Source: an uncultured Myxococcales bacterium
Lineage (GTDB): Bacteria > Myxococcota_A > UBA9042
NCBI GenBank assembly: GCA_903896545.1
Contig: CAITYF010000032.1
Span: forward strand, 1 to 52,411
Length of the DNA: 52,411 bases
Reading direction: 5' to 3'
The first letter of the stretch is position 1; each line of letters begins with the position of its first letter. A model generated the notes under the pieces. The model did not search any database, was not told where the DNA came from, and saw nothing but the letters and a program-made list of their open reading frames with translations. Made by a program: the position numbers and the translations under genes. Shown one piece after another: positions 43,501 to 50,453 of this stretch.

Positions 43501-43967
43501 ATGTTCGATTCCAGCGCGTCCGGGATGCCGTTGGCGTTGCTGTCCTTGGGGTGACCGGTGTCGGCGCCCACTTCCACGCCGTCGTCGATGCCATCCGCGT
43601 CGCTGTCCTTCTTGCTGGGATCGGTGCCGATCGACTTCTCAAAGTTGTTCAACAACCCGTCGCCGTCGTAGTCACTGTCGGACTGCTGGCAGGTCGCTTC
43701 GATGCACAAGTCGCCGCCGCAATCGTCGTCCGAGCCGCAGGATTGCGTGCATGTGCCGTGGCTGCACACGCCGGACTCGCACTCTGTCGAGTTGCCGCAG
43801 GTCGAGCCGAACTTGCGCTTTTTGTGGCGGATCAGCTCCTCGCAGCCCAAGAGGCTCACCAGTGTGAGGCAAGCAATCAACACTGTTATCCATCTGAAAT
43901 GACGGGTGGATCGGCCGGTGCTGGTCCGGCTCTGGCGACTGGCAAGAGAAAGCGGGTTGGCGGACAT
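40518..43967 (-). CDS. Large surface lipoprotein with TSP3-like, MopE-type and kelch-like modules
   Basis: A 1149-residue lipoprotein, signal ending LVSLLGC (Cys42). In order: a Cys-rich STECESGVCSHGTC-type region; thrombospondin-3-like Ca-binding repeats with DSDYDGDGLLNNFE, DSDADGIDDG and DSNANGIPDALE (about 95-150); two MopE-type motifs CDALDNDCDGQTDE and CNGLDDNCDGETDE; then about 750 residues of repeated four-strand blocks containing GG...W patterns (LVIGGVTDQW, IIIGGGWVP, LVISGGFDD) that look like a kelch or related beta-propeller. It is a probable calcium-dependent surface adhesin or sensor. ATG at 43967 preceded by GAGG is preferred to GTG 43979. Its stop is fused (taatg) to the histidine kinase start. 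Confidence 0.8.
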   Translation of the reverse strand: MSANPLSLASRQSRTSTGRSTRHFRWITVLIACLTLVSLLGCEELIRHKKRKFGSTCGNSTECESGVCSHGTCTQSCGSDDDCGGDLCIEATCQQSDSDYDGDGLLNNFEKSIGTDPSKKDSDADGIDDGVEVGADTGHPKDSNANGIPDALESNIGDKDQDCIVDAFDKVPNGPDPLPGADGICNQGVCAGAVGKAKVTCVPTSQGSSTVGLPVGCTGCVCEAPGVADWQATESFCDALDNDCDGQTDEGLAWNKLPLGAPCQADKGLCAVSGKGVLQKGGKVECGTDKVATCSTLANGHESLALPETCNGLDDNCDGETDETFLWQGHKVGTSCADTCGGTSLLCDDKVSSIGGAVVRCLDDKTAICSGEPWATGFVQVGQGVPQARAEWNAVLMGNDKVLLFSGKTAATDGIAVRDESWSLEVTPLNQSQSISQPWHHDLPQEGAPGRGHAALVWDDLAQRSLVIGGVTDQWQSSVWSIAPAGAATEVSGLDSGDPLLIPHLYETNPVNEQQWRQTQAVILNGPGGHRSLLVVAPNLAGPMELPLSPTPVVEWKTAPMRDAGVILPTKPIYDAICLTATPDGSAAVLVEADGTTWWIVDDGETPVLHMIANLGEVSAVARQNVQCVIDDAKVLHFFGGEGPGITLRPNLVADLNGIPNDITPTLPNDITWTQDNTTADVLNRAGGFATWHAPSKTIIIGGGWVPVNTASGPHRAAVSDVWAYSPGSGTATRLDTEAPAGRIGAAHGWRSASGQWCIAGGLTYDLPDQTNDYPRAVPVTDAWCVAPTGAWTKVGSDILYAFGIAGIDQAGDRFVLAGGFALTAHEAVPELDRLWTGGLLQVAKGETVATLAPGWAPTKAVRTLDLKTNALQTTPSTGAYGLTASSVAFDPLRNRLVISGGFDDKRETHAFLTLDLATLGWTDVGAKVPSNGFCGGECHPVDRYGAPMVYDPVHDIVGITAGSIRAPDGGLGEDTGVMGDAGCQGFKGNTLWLGTTGVITGTPQFLPSYVPNFADGDLTKPLLQQYFGGPVFVPVLFDWLGGRAWLAPQVRAIPQWGGPNGAECANWSQQAWAASGVQVSLAVGLCQPLNPQSVQAKLEEQNITAPSALIHAAAYFDVATQKAWLFSGMEPDGTVASGLWQLAQVCGK

Positions 43968-44358
43968 GCTGCGCCTCACGAAGTTCCCGGAGATTGTAGC
44001 AATGCGCGGTCGCGATCGCCATCTCTGGCGCGAAGCTTTGTCTCACTTCCGCTTCAGTTTTGGTCTCAGTTCCCACGGCTTCTGGCCTGGGCGCGACAAA
44101 AATCGAGGTGACCGGTGGACTCACGCGCCGAATGCCGACGAACGCTTTGGTGAGTTCCATGATCGCAGAGTGCAAAAGTCTCTGAATGCAGGTCGGTTTT
44201 GTCGAGGGGCTGAGACTTCTGAGACCAACGAGACTGGTGCGGATGACGCCTCCTCGGTGCACAACAGCCTGTGATGACTTGTGAAAACGCGTGTCGCCAG
44301 AGATGGCACGCCTCCTGCACAAGTGTCTCAGCGTGCACTTGGCGCAGATGAGGACGCG
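43968..44358. promoter_or_regulatory. Divergent regulatory region with repeated CTGAGAC heptamers
   Basis: A 391-nt gene-free region between the kelch lipoprotein (minus) and comM (plus). The heptamer CTGAGAC occurs exactly at 44210-44216 and 44219-44225 (plus) and as GTCTCAG at 44063-44069 and 44325-44331; near-matches are at 44040-44045, 44178-44183 and 44230-44234. The tandem pair lies about 105-120 nt before the predicted sigma-54 start, a typical enhancer distance. On the minus strand a TACAAT -10-like box at 43998-43993 may serve the lipoprotein gene. Confidence 0.55.
44304..44319 (+). promoter_or_regulatory. Near-consensus sigma-54 promoter of comM
   Basis: TGGCACGcctcCTGCA matches the -24/-12 consensus TGGCACG-N4-TTGCA at every position but one, with exact GG-GC spacing. 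Transcription should start near 44330, about 29 nt before the ATG at 44359. Such promoters need an enhancer-binding activator, for which the CTGAGAC repeats upstream are candidate sites. Confidence 0.7.
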
Positions 44359-45888
44359 ATGTTGGCAAAAGTTGTGGGTGCAGCGGTTCTGGGCGTGGAT
44401 GCCCAACCGGTCGACGTGGAATGCGATGTGACGGGCGGCTTCCCGTCGTTTGACACCGTTGGCCTCGCGGAACTGACCGTGCGGGAGGCGCGGGTTCGGG
44501 TCCGCAGTGCGATCCGCCACAGCAATCTGCCGTTCCCCAAGACGCGGGTCGTCGTGAACCTGGCGCCCGCGGATCTGCGCAAGGACGGAACGAGCTTTGA
44601 CCTGCCAGTCGCGCTGGCCGTGCTCCAAGCCGATGGCGCGATTCCGCTGAACGCGCTGCAAGACTGGGCAGTGCTTGGCGAGCTGTCACTCACAGGCGCC
44701 GTGCGTCCGGTGTGCGGTGTGCTTGCTGTGGCGGAAATGGCGCGCCGCTTGGGATTGCGCGGGATTTTGTGCCCGCAGGACAACGTCGCCGAGGCGATGG
44801 TGGTGCCGGGAATCGAAGTGCGCGTCGCCGCGACGTTGGGCGAAGTGGTGCGTTGTCTGCGCGGAGAGCTGCCGTGGCCGGAACCGAGCTACGCTGAACC
44901 GCCGATTGCGCGACGCGCGACGCTGGATTGGTCCGACGTGCGCGGACACGCGGTGGCAAAGCGGGCACTGGAGATTGCGGCCGCGGGTGGCCATAACGTC
45001 GTGATGGTGGGAACGCCAGGCACCGGCAAGACGATGCTCGCCCGCCGAATCCCGACCATTCTGCCGCCGCTGGAAGCGAACGAGTCGATAGAAGTGACCA
45101 AAGTGCACTCGGTCGCGGGTCTCCTGCCGCGCGGCCTCGGCCTGCTCGCGGACCGGCCGTTCCGCGCACCGCACCACACGGTGTCGAGCGCCGCGCTGGT
45201 TGGCGGCGGATCGGTGCCCAAGCCTGGCGAGGTGTCGCTGGCCCATCGCGGTGTCTTGTTCCTCGACGAGCTCGCTGAATTTCCGCGTCATGTGCTGGAA
45301 ACGCTGCGGCAGCCGCTGGAAGAAGGTGTGTCTCAGGTCACGCGAGCCCGGCAGACCACGCGGTTTCCGGCGCGCTTCATGATGGTCGCGGCGTCCAACG
45401 GCTGTCCTTGCGGCAATCTTGGTTCGCTGCACAAACAGTGTGTGTGTTCCCCGGTCGCCCTGGACCGCTATCGGTCTCGGCTCTCCGGGCCGATTCTGGA
45501 CCGCATTGATATTCAGATTCAGCTGCGCGCGCTGCCCGCAGAAGCGCTCCGTCACGGGCCGACTGGTGAGACGTCGGCGCAAGTCCGTGAACGCGTGGCG
45601 CGTGCACGCGACCTCCAGCTGCTTCGCTACGCGCACTTGGGGGGCGGCGTGAATGCGGAGGTGCCGATGCGGCGTCTGCAGGAACTCAGTCCGTTGGAAC
45701 CCGTCGTCCACGACTTGTTGTTGCGCGCGTTGAGCCGCTTTGGCTTGTCGCCGCGCGCGCACGACCGCATTTGGCGCGTGGCGCGCACAATCGCCGACCT
45801 GGAAGGTCAAGACCAAATCGGCGCAGAACACATCGCGGAAGCGTTGCAGTACAGGCATTTCGATGAGCCTGTCGGGCCTGCCGCGTAG
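44359..45888 (+). CDS. comM: ComM/YifB-type AAA+ ATPase (Mg-chelatase-like)
   Basis: A 509-residue protein. N-terminal DNA-processing domain (AKVVGAAVLGVDAQPVDVECD, SFDTVGL, RVVVNLAPADLRKDG), AAA+ core with Walker A GTPGTGKT, ALVGGGSVPKPGEVSLAHRGVLFLDEL as Walker B region, a zinc-type NGCPCGNLGS segment, and the C-terminal LSPRAHDRIWRVARTIADLEG. ComM is a hexameric branch-migration helicase that extends recombination during natural transformation. SD gagg seven nt before the ATG at 44359; the earlier frame start at 44281 would include the promoter. First gene of a likely comM-recA-ssb unit. Confidence 0.92.
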   Translation: MLAKVVGAAVLGVDAQPVDVECDVTGGFPSFDTVGLAELTVREARVRVRSAIRHSNLPFPKTRVVVNLAPADLRKDGTSFDLPVALAVLQADGAIPLNALQDWAVLGELSLTGAVRPVCGVLAVAEMARRLGLRGILCPQDNVAEAMVVPGIEVRVAATLGEVVRCLRGELPWPEPSYAEPPIARRATLDWSDVRGHAVAKRALEIAAAGGHNVVMVGTPGTGKTMLARRIPTILPPLEANESIEVTKVHSVAGLLPRGLGLLADRPFRAPHHTVSSAALVGGGSVPKPGEVSLAHRGVLFLDELAEFPRHVLETLRQPLEEGVSQVTRARQTTRFPARFMMVAASNGCPCGNLGSLHKQCVCSPVALDRYRSRLSGPILDRIDIQIQLRALPAEALRHGPTGETSAQVRERVARARDLQLLRYAHLGGGVNAEVPMRRLQELSPLEPVVHDLLLRALSRFGLSPRAHDRIWRVARTIADLEGQDQIGAEHIAEALQYRHFDEPVGPAA

Positions 45889-45896
45889 ACCCTCGA

Positions 45897-45910
45897 CCAG
45901 CAAAGGCTGG
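45897..45910 (+). terminator. Short hairpin after comM
   Basis: ccagc (45897-45901) pairs with gctgg (45906-45910) and is followed by cgttttgcc. A weak stem, so at most a partial terminator between comM and recA. Confidence 0.25.
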
Positions 45911-45981
45911 CGTTTTGCCCGGTTCGACTGCAGCCAAGTGCGCTGCTGCCGCCGCGGGCGTTTGTGAAGCAGGAGTTGCAG

Positions 45982-47022
45982 ATGGCGAAGAACGACAAGA
46001 AAGAGAGCGCGATCCCGGGGCTGAAGGCGCTGGATGACCTGATCCACTCGGCGGAGAAAAGCTTTGGCCGCGGCATCCTGATGGCTGCAGATGGTGCGAC
46101 CGTCGAACAGGGCGTTGAGGTCATTCCGACGGGTTCGTTCGCGCTGGATCGCTGCCTCGGCGTCGGCGGTTTGCCGAAGGGGCGAATCATCGAGATCTAC
46201 GGTCCGGAATCGTCCGGCAAGACGACGATGGCGCTCTCGGCGATCGCCCAGGCGCAGAAGCAGGGCGCCATCGCCGCGTTTGTCGACGCGGAACACGCGC
46301 TGGATCTCAAGTACGCCCGCGACTTGGGCATCGACGGCTCGCGCATGCTGGTGAGTCAGCCTGATTGCGGCGAGCAGGCGATGGACGTCGTGGAAGCGCT
46401 CGTGCGCTCCGGGCAGGTCGGCGTTGTGGTCGTGGACTCGGTTGCGGCGCTCACGCCCAAGGCGGAACTCGACGGAGAAATGGGTGACAACCACGTCGGT
46501 CTCCAGGCGCGGCTGATGAGCCGGGCGATGCGAAAGCTGGCGAGTTTGGCGCACCAGACGGGGACGACGCTCATCTTCATCAACCAGATTCGCATGAAGA
46601 TCGGCGTGATGATGGGCAGCCCCGAGACCACGACGGGCGGCAACGCGCTGAAGTTCTACGCGTCGGTCCGCTTGGACGTGCGCCGCATCGGCTCCTTGAA
46701 GCGCGACGAGAAGATCTACGGCAACCGCTGCAAGATCAAGGTCGCCAAGAACAAGATGGCGCCGCCGTTCCGTCAGTGCGAGATCGACCTGATCTTCGGC
46801 AACGGCTTCTGCCGCGAGGCCGAGATCTTCGACGCGGCGGTTGCCGAGGGCGTGATCTCGCGCAGCGGCGCGTTCTTCAAGCTGGGCGACGAGGCGATTG
46901 GTCAGGGGCGCGACCGCGCGGTGACCGAGCTGAAGGCCAAACCGGAACTGTGTGAGCGCATCGTCGGGCTGTTGGGCGATGCGCCGGTGGACGCGAGCGT
47001 GGCGGAAGATCTCGCTGCGTAA
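45982..47022 (+). CDS. recA: Recombinase RecA
   Basis: A 346-residue RecA. N-terminal oligomerisation motif region, Walker A GPESSGKT (74-81), [64 protein letters not shown], and KNKMAPPF. The C-terminal domain is complete but ends [10 protein letters not shown] without the usual cluster of acidic residues, which in other RecAs restrains DNA binding. The ATG at 45982 follows AGGAG by six nt; a GTG six codons upstream is open but less supported. 93 nt after comM and 66 nt before ssb. I see no convincing LexA-type box directly upstream. Confidence 0.97.
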   Translation: MAKNDKKESAIPGLKALDDLIHSAEKSFGRGILMAADGATVEQGVEVIPTGSFALDRCLGVGGLPKGRIIEIYGPESSGKTTMALSAIAQAQKQGAIAAFVDAEHALDLKYARDLGIDGSRMLVSQPDCGEQAMDVVEALVRSGQVGVVVVDSVAALTPKAELDGEMGDNHVGLQARLMSRAMRKLASLAHQTGTTLIFINQIRMKIGVMMGSPETTTGGNALKFYASVRLDVRRIGSLKRDEKIYGNRCKIKVAKNKMAPPFRQCEIDLIFGNGFCREAEIFDAAVAEGVISRSGAFFKLGDEAIGQGRDRAVTELKAKPELCERIVGLLGDAPVDASVAEDLAA

Positions 47023-47088
47023 GTGGGTGTGCGCGGGCCGTTCCGCGCGTGGATACCGGGATACGGAAAGCCCGGAAAGGAGTGAGTC

Positions 47089-47436
47089 ATGTCGGATTTG
47101 AATAAGGTGATGTTGATCGGTCGTCTCGGCGCCAAGCCGGAGTTGAAGCAGTTGTCGTCGGGCGATGCGGTCACGCGGCTGAGCGTGGCGACGTCGTGGC
47201 AGAGCAAGAAAGACGGCGTGCGTGAGGAGCGCACCGAGTGGCACCACGTCTCGGTGTTTGGAAAGAACGCCGAGAATTGTGTGCGGTACCTGGACAAGGG
47301 CAAGCTCGTCTTTGTCGAAGGTCATCTGCACAACGCGCACTGGAAGGCCAAGGATGGCTCGGACCGTTACGAACGTGAGGTTCGCGCGGAAACCGTGACG
47401 TTCCTGTCCAGCCGGAGCGAAGCCAAAGCGGCGTAG
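47089..47436 (+). CDS. ssb: Short single-stranded DNA-binding protein
   Basis: A 115-residue OB-fold SSB: LNKVMLIGRLGAKPELKQ, the conserved TEWHHVSVFGKNAENCVRYLDKGKLVFVEGHL core and the AETVTFL strand. It lacks the Gly/Pro-rich linker and the acidic tip (DDDIPF-like) through which housekeeping SSBs recruit other proteins; it ends SRSEAKAA. Short tailless SSBs are known as dedicated recombination or competence forms, for example SsbB in Bacillus, which fits its position after comM and recA. SD ggaaagg upstream of the ATG. Confidence 0.93.
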   Translation: MSDLNKVMLIGRLGAKPELKQLSSGDAVTRLSVATSWQSKKDGVREERTEWHHVSVFGKNAENCVRYLDKGKLVFVEGHLHNAHWKAKDGSDRYEREVRAETVTFLSSRSEAKAA

Positions 47437-47447
47437 TTCCGACGACG

Positions 47448-47488
47448 CGTCAGGAATCCGTCCCAGACATTCGGGCGGATTCCTGGCG
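47448..47488 (+). terminator. Long inverted repeat after ssb
   Basis: caggaatccg (47451-47460) and cggattcctg (47476-47485) form a perfect 10-bp stem, extended on both sides with wobble pairs to about 15 bp. No T-run follows, but the position 14 nt after the ssb stop suggests a terminator or RNase-resistant 3' end for the comM-recA-ssb transcript. Confidence 0.5.
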
Positions 47489-47493
47489 CGCGG

Positions 47494-47526
47494 GCGCTTG
47501 ACCGGCCCAAGCGCGGCGGTCAACCT
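47494..47526 (+). promoter_or_regulatory. Competing hairpins overlapping the next gene's promoter
   Basis: gcgcttg/caagcgc (47494-47500 with 47508-47514) and ttgaccg/cggtcaa (47498-47504 with 47517-47523) share bases and cannot form together. The same bases supply TTGACC (47498-47503), a 17-nt spacer and CAACCT (47521-47526), a candidate promoter for the GH-like lipoprotein gene. Confidence 0.35.
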
Positions 47527-47561
47527 TCTTGTGCACGCTCTCTCTGTGCGCGAGGCCCTGC

Positions 47562-49028
47562 ATGCGTTTGTCCGTCCCCCTTTTGCAGCGCACTTTGGCC
47601 GTTCTCGTCGCAGTCTTCGTCAGCGCCTGTGGCGAAACGGCCAAGGCGACGGACGACGGAAGCGACGCGGCTGAACTTGCTGACGGAGCCGCCGCGGCCG
47701 CGGTCGACGTCGCGATCGATGGGGGCGAAACCAAAGAGGCGAAGCCAGACCCTGGTCGCGATCTGTATACGGGGTCGCTGAAGGTGCAGCTGCCGGCGAC
47801 AGGCTTCTTCCGGGTCGACAAGATCGGGGAACGTTGGTGGCTGGTCACACCCGATGGCCACCCGTTTTTCTCAACGGGGATCAACGACATTTCACAGGCC
47901 GGGACTGCGACCAAGGGCGGCGTACAGCACTACAAGGACGCCGTCATCGCCAAGTATGGAACCAAGGAGGCGTGGTCGGACGTAGCGTTTAAGAACTGCC
48001 AAGAGTGGGGCATCAACACAGTCGGTGCGTGGAGCGATTGGCCGCAGTTCAAGGACCGCATGCCGTACACGGTGCTGCTGGACGTCGGGACCGCGCCGGA
48101 CTACTTCACCGCCGATTTCGCGCAACACGCCAAGGACGTGCTCGAACCGACGGCGAAGGTGTTGAAGGATGACAAGTTTCTGGTCGGATACTTTCTGAAC
48201 AACGAGGTTTACTGGGGCTACGGCATCCGCGGTTTTCACTACGTCTTTGACGACTACATGGCGCTGATCGCGGACGCGTCTCCTGGCAAACAGGCGCTGA
48301 TCGCCTACCTCCAGAAGCGGTACGTCACAGTCGATGCGCTGCGCGCTGACTTTTCGACCGACGCTGTGGACTGGCCGAGCGTGGCGACCGCGACGACGTT
48401 GCCCCATCTCGGTACACCGGGCGCGATCGCGACGCGCGCGGAGTGGTCGGGGGTGGTCGCGGAAAAGTTCTTCGAGGTGACGGATCAGGCCTTGAGCGCG
48501 GCAGATCCGAACCACATGAACCTTGGCGTGCGTTTTATCAGCCAACTGGCGCCGCGGGCGGTGCTCAAAGCGGCGGGCAAGTTCGTGGACGTGATGAGCA
48601 TCAACTTCTATGAGCTGACGCTTGGACTCCCGGAATACTTGCAGAACTTTGAGCCGGACTACGTCTCAGTCGATGACTTTCTCGCCGAGCACTACGCGGC
48701 AGGCGGTCGTCCGATCCTGATCACCGAGTGGGGCTATCGCGCCGCGGATTCTGGCTTGCCCAACTCGTTTCCGCCGATCTACCCGACATTTGACACGCAG
48801 ACGGAACGGGCGGATGCCTACGAGGCGTACGTGACCAATGTCCTGAAACGACCGTATCTTGTCGGTCATCACTGGTTTCTCTACACCGATCAGCCGCCTG
48901 AAGGGCGCTTTGACGGCGAGGACTGCAATTTTGGCTTGGTCAACGAGAAGGACGAGCCGTATCAGATTCTGACCGACCGGATGAAGAAGATGGCCTTTGC
49001 CGCGTACGCCAACTTGCCTTGGGAGTAG
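47562..49028 (+). CDS. Lipoprotein with GH-A clan glycosidase (GH50/agarase-like) domain
   Basis: A 488-residue lipoprotein: signal ending VFVSAC (Cys about 23), a short Ala/Asp/Glu linker, then a catalytic domain. FFRVDKIGERWWLVTPDGHPFFSTGIND is the characteristic opening of agarase-like GH-A enzymes. FLNNEVYWG supplies the Asn-Glu acid/base pair, and ITEWGYRA the nucleophile Glu, separated by about 190 residues as expected for the TIM barrel. YLVGHHWFLYTDQP fits a late barrel strand. It should cleave a polysaccharide outside the cell; the exact substrate is uncertain. ATG at 47562 (signal peptide start, GAGG upstream). The stop abuts the radical SAM stop with no gap. Confidence 0.75.
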   Translation: MRLSVPLLQRTLAVLVAVFVSACGETAKATDDGSDAAELADGAAAAAVDVAIDGGETKEAKPDPGRDLYTGSLKVQLPATGFFRVDKIGERWWLVTPDGHPFFSTGINDISQAGTATKGGVQHYKDAVIAKYGTKEAWSDVAFKNCQEWGINTVGAWSDWPQFKDRMPYTVLLDVGTAPDYFTADFAQHAKDVLEPTAKVLKDDKFLVGYFLNNEVYWGYGIRGFHYVFDDYMALIADASPGKQALIAYLQKRYVTVDALRADFSTDAVDWPSVATATTLPHLGTPGAIATRAEWSGVVAEKFFEVTDQALSAADPNHMNLGVRFISQLAPRAVLKAAGKFVDVMSINFYELTLGLPEYLQNFEPDYVSVDDFLAEHYAAGGRPILITEWGYRAADSGLPNSFPPIYPTFDTQTERADAYEAYVTNVLKRPYLVGHHWFLYTDQPPEGRFDGEDCNFGLVNEKDEPYQILTDRMKKMAFAAYANLPWE

Positions 49029-50357
49029 CTACCCGTCGACATCGAGAGCGAGTTCCGCGCCCGGCAGCGGTCCCGCGCGGCCAAACTTCGTCTTGGGCGG
49101 ATTGAAGTAGCCAAATCGCAGCTGCGGAAAGCGCCGTCGCAACGTGTGGACCATCGCGAGGACCCCGATGGGCTCTTCAACGGCAGTTTCACCGAGGACG
49201 CGCAGGTAAAGTTCCGGATCGATGTTGAGATTGCGGAGCTGAATCAGGTTCACGCCGCCGTCCTCGATGAACTGGCTGAGCGCGTCGATCTCCCGCGGCG
49301 AATCAGACACGCCGGCGAAGACGAAGTAGTTCAGGCTGACGTAGCGACCGCGTTCGGACATCTCTTTGGCAGATTGCAGGACGTGGGAGAAGTCATAGCC
49401 GCGCGGCTTGTAGTACGCGCGATACAGGTCGGGTTGCGCTGAGTTCAGACTGATCCGAATCGAATCCAAGCCGGCATCCGCCAACCGTCCGACGATCCGC
49501 GGCAGGCTCGCGTTGGAATTCAGGTTCACCACCCCAGCTTGCGTGCGCTCGCGGATGCCGCGAACCGTATCCTCCAGCACTTTGGGCTGCATGAGCGGCT
49601 CGCCCTCGCAGCCTTGACCAAAACTGACCACGCCGTTGGGCACGCGCGCCAAGTGCAGACAAGCGAGTTCGATCAGGTCTTCCGCACGCGACGGAATCTT
49701 CATGCGCTCGTGGTTCGCGACGAACGTGGAACCCGACTGATCGCTGATGCAACCGACGCACGCTGCGTTGCACTGCGAGGCGGCGGGCAGCGGCGCCTCC
49801 CAGCGACCCAAGAAGAAGTTCTGCGCGGCGCGGCAGTGGTAGACCAGCGCGCAGTGCTCCACGTGTTCGATTGCGCGGTTCTGCGGGTGTGCGGTGCGCA
49901 GTTGCCGAACGCCTTTTTCGACTTCCACGATGTCAAACCGGTACGGATCCTGCCGCTTATCGGCATCGACGCGCACCGCGGGTACCACGAAGTGGCCATT
50001 TTGCCAGCCGACAGCCGCATAGGAGTACAGCGTGAGATCGGGCGCACCTTCCTGAGTGTCGTACGCGGGATGGAGCAGCTTCAAATACGCCGGCGCGATG
50101 AACGCCGCGACCGTTTGGAGTACCCCAGTGTCTTCGTCGCCCTCGACCGGAACGGGTTCGTCGTTGTCGACGTCCACCGCGTAGGGAACACGTCCGGGCA
50201 TGACAAAAAGATCAGAGCCTTTCGGCAGCTGTATCAACTCTTCTGGCAGCGGCTGTCGCCAGCAATCACCGTCCCAAGCCAGCATGGCCAACGTCGGGTG
50301 ATCAAAAATCCGCCCATCGGCGGCGGCAACAACTGCGCGGGGATAAGAATCGGCCAT
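49029..50357 (-). CDS. Radical SAM protein
   Basis: A 442-residue protein. After a ~190-residue N-terminal domain with unusual strands and an Asp-rich VDVDNDEPVPVEGDEDTG segment, the radical SAM core begins with CNAACVGC (Cys196, Cys200, Cys203), the [4Fe-4S]-binding CxxxCxxC. FGQGCEGEPLMQ resembles the SAM-binding GGE-type motif, and later strands (NLNSNASL, SIRISLNS) fit the barrel. No second Fe-S SPASM-type Cys cluster is visible at the C-terminus, which ends in a short strand-rich tail. ATG at 50357 with AAGGA seven nt upstream; the frame continues open upstream to 50924 but is shadowed by the divergent gene. Substrate unknown. Confidence 0.75.
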   Translation of the reverse strand: MADSYPRAVVAAADGRIFDHPTLAMLAWDGDCWRQPLPEELIQLPKGSDLFVMPGRVPYAVDVDNDEPVPVEGDEDTGVLQTVAAFIAPAYLKLLHPAYDTQEGAPDLTLYSYAAVGWQNGHFVVPAVRVDADKRQDPYRFDIVEVEKGVRQLRTAHPQNRAIEHVEHCALVYHCRAAQNFFLGRWEAPLPAASQCNAACVGCISDQSGSTFVANHERMKIPSRAEDLIELACLHLARVPNGVVSFGQGCEGEPLMQPKVLEDTVRGIRERTQAGVVNLNSNASLPRIVGRLADAGLDSIRISLNSAQPDLYRAYYKPRGYDFSHVLQSAKEMSERGRYVSLNYFVFAGVSDSPREIDALSQFIEDGGVNLIQLRNLNIDPELYLRVLGETAVEEPIGVLAMVHTLRRRFPQLRFGYFNPPKTKFGRAGPLPGAELALDVDG

Positions 50358-50386
50358 GACACGTCCTTCAACCAAACCGCGGCGGA

Positions 50387-50417
50387 TTGTACACGAGCCG
50401 TGCGCTGCGGGTATCCT
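50387..50417 (+). promoter_or_regulatory. Weak candidate promoter of the membrane protein gene
   Basis: TTGTAC (50387-50392), a 19-nt spacer and TATCCT (50412-50417) lie about 37 nt before the ATG at 50454. The -10 is reasonable but the spacing is long, so support is low. Confidence 0.25.
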
Positions 50418-50453
50418 GTGCCGCAGAACGGTCGCAAGCACCGCAAGATTCCG

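Noticed and set aside
44686..47523. 945-codon antisense open frame across comM, recA and ssb
   Set aside because: Arg/His-rich product with no domain, lying opposite three certain genes; a GC-rich third-position artefact.
49539..50453. Upstream extension of the GT-C-like membrane protein
   Set aside because: Runs antisense through the radical SAM gene, lacks membrane character, and the hydrophobic start is clearly at 50454.
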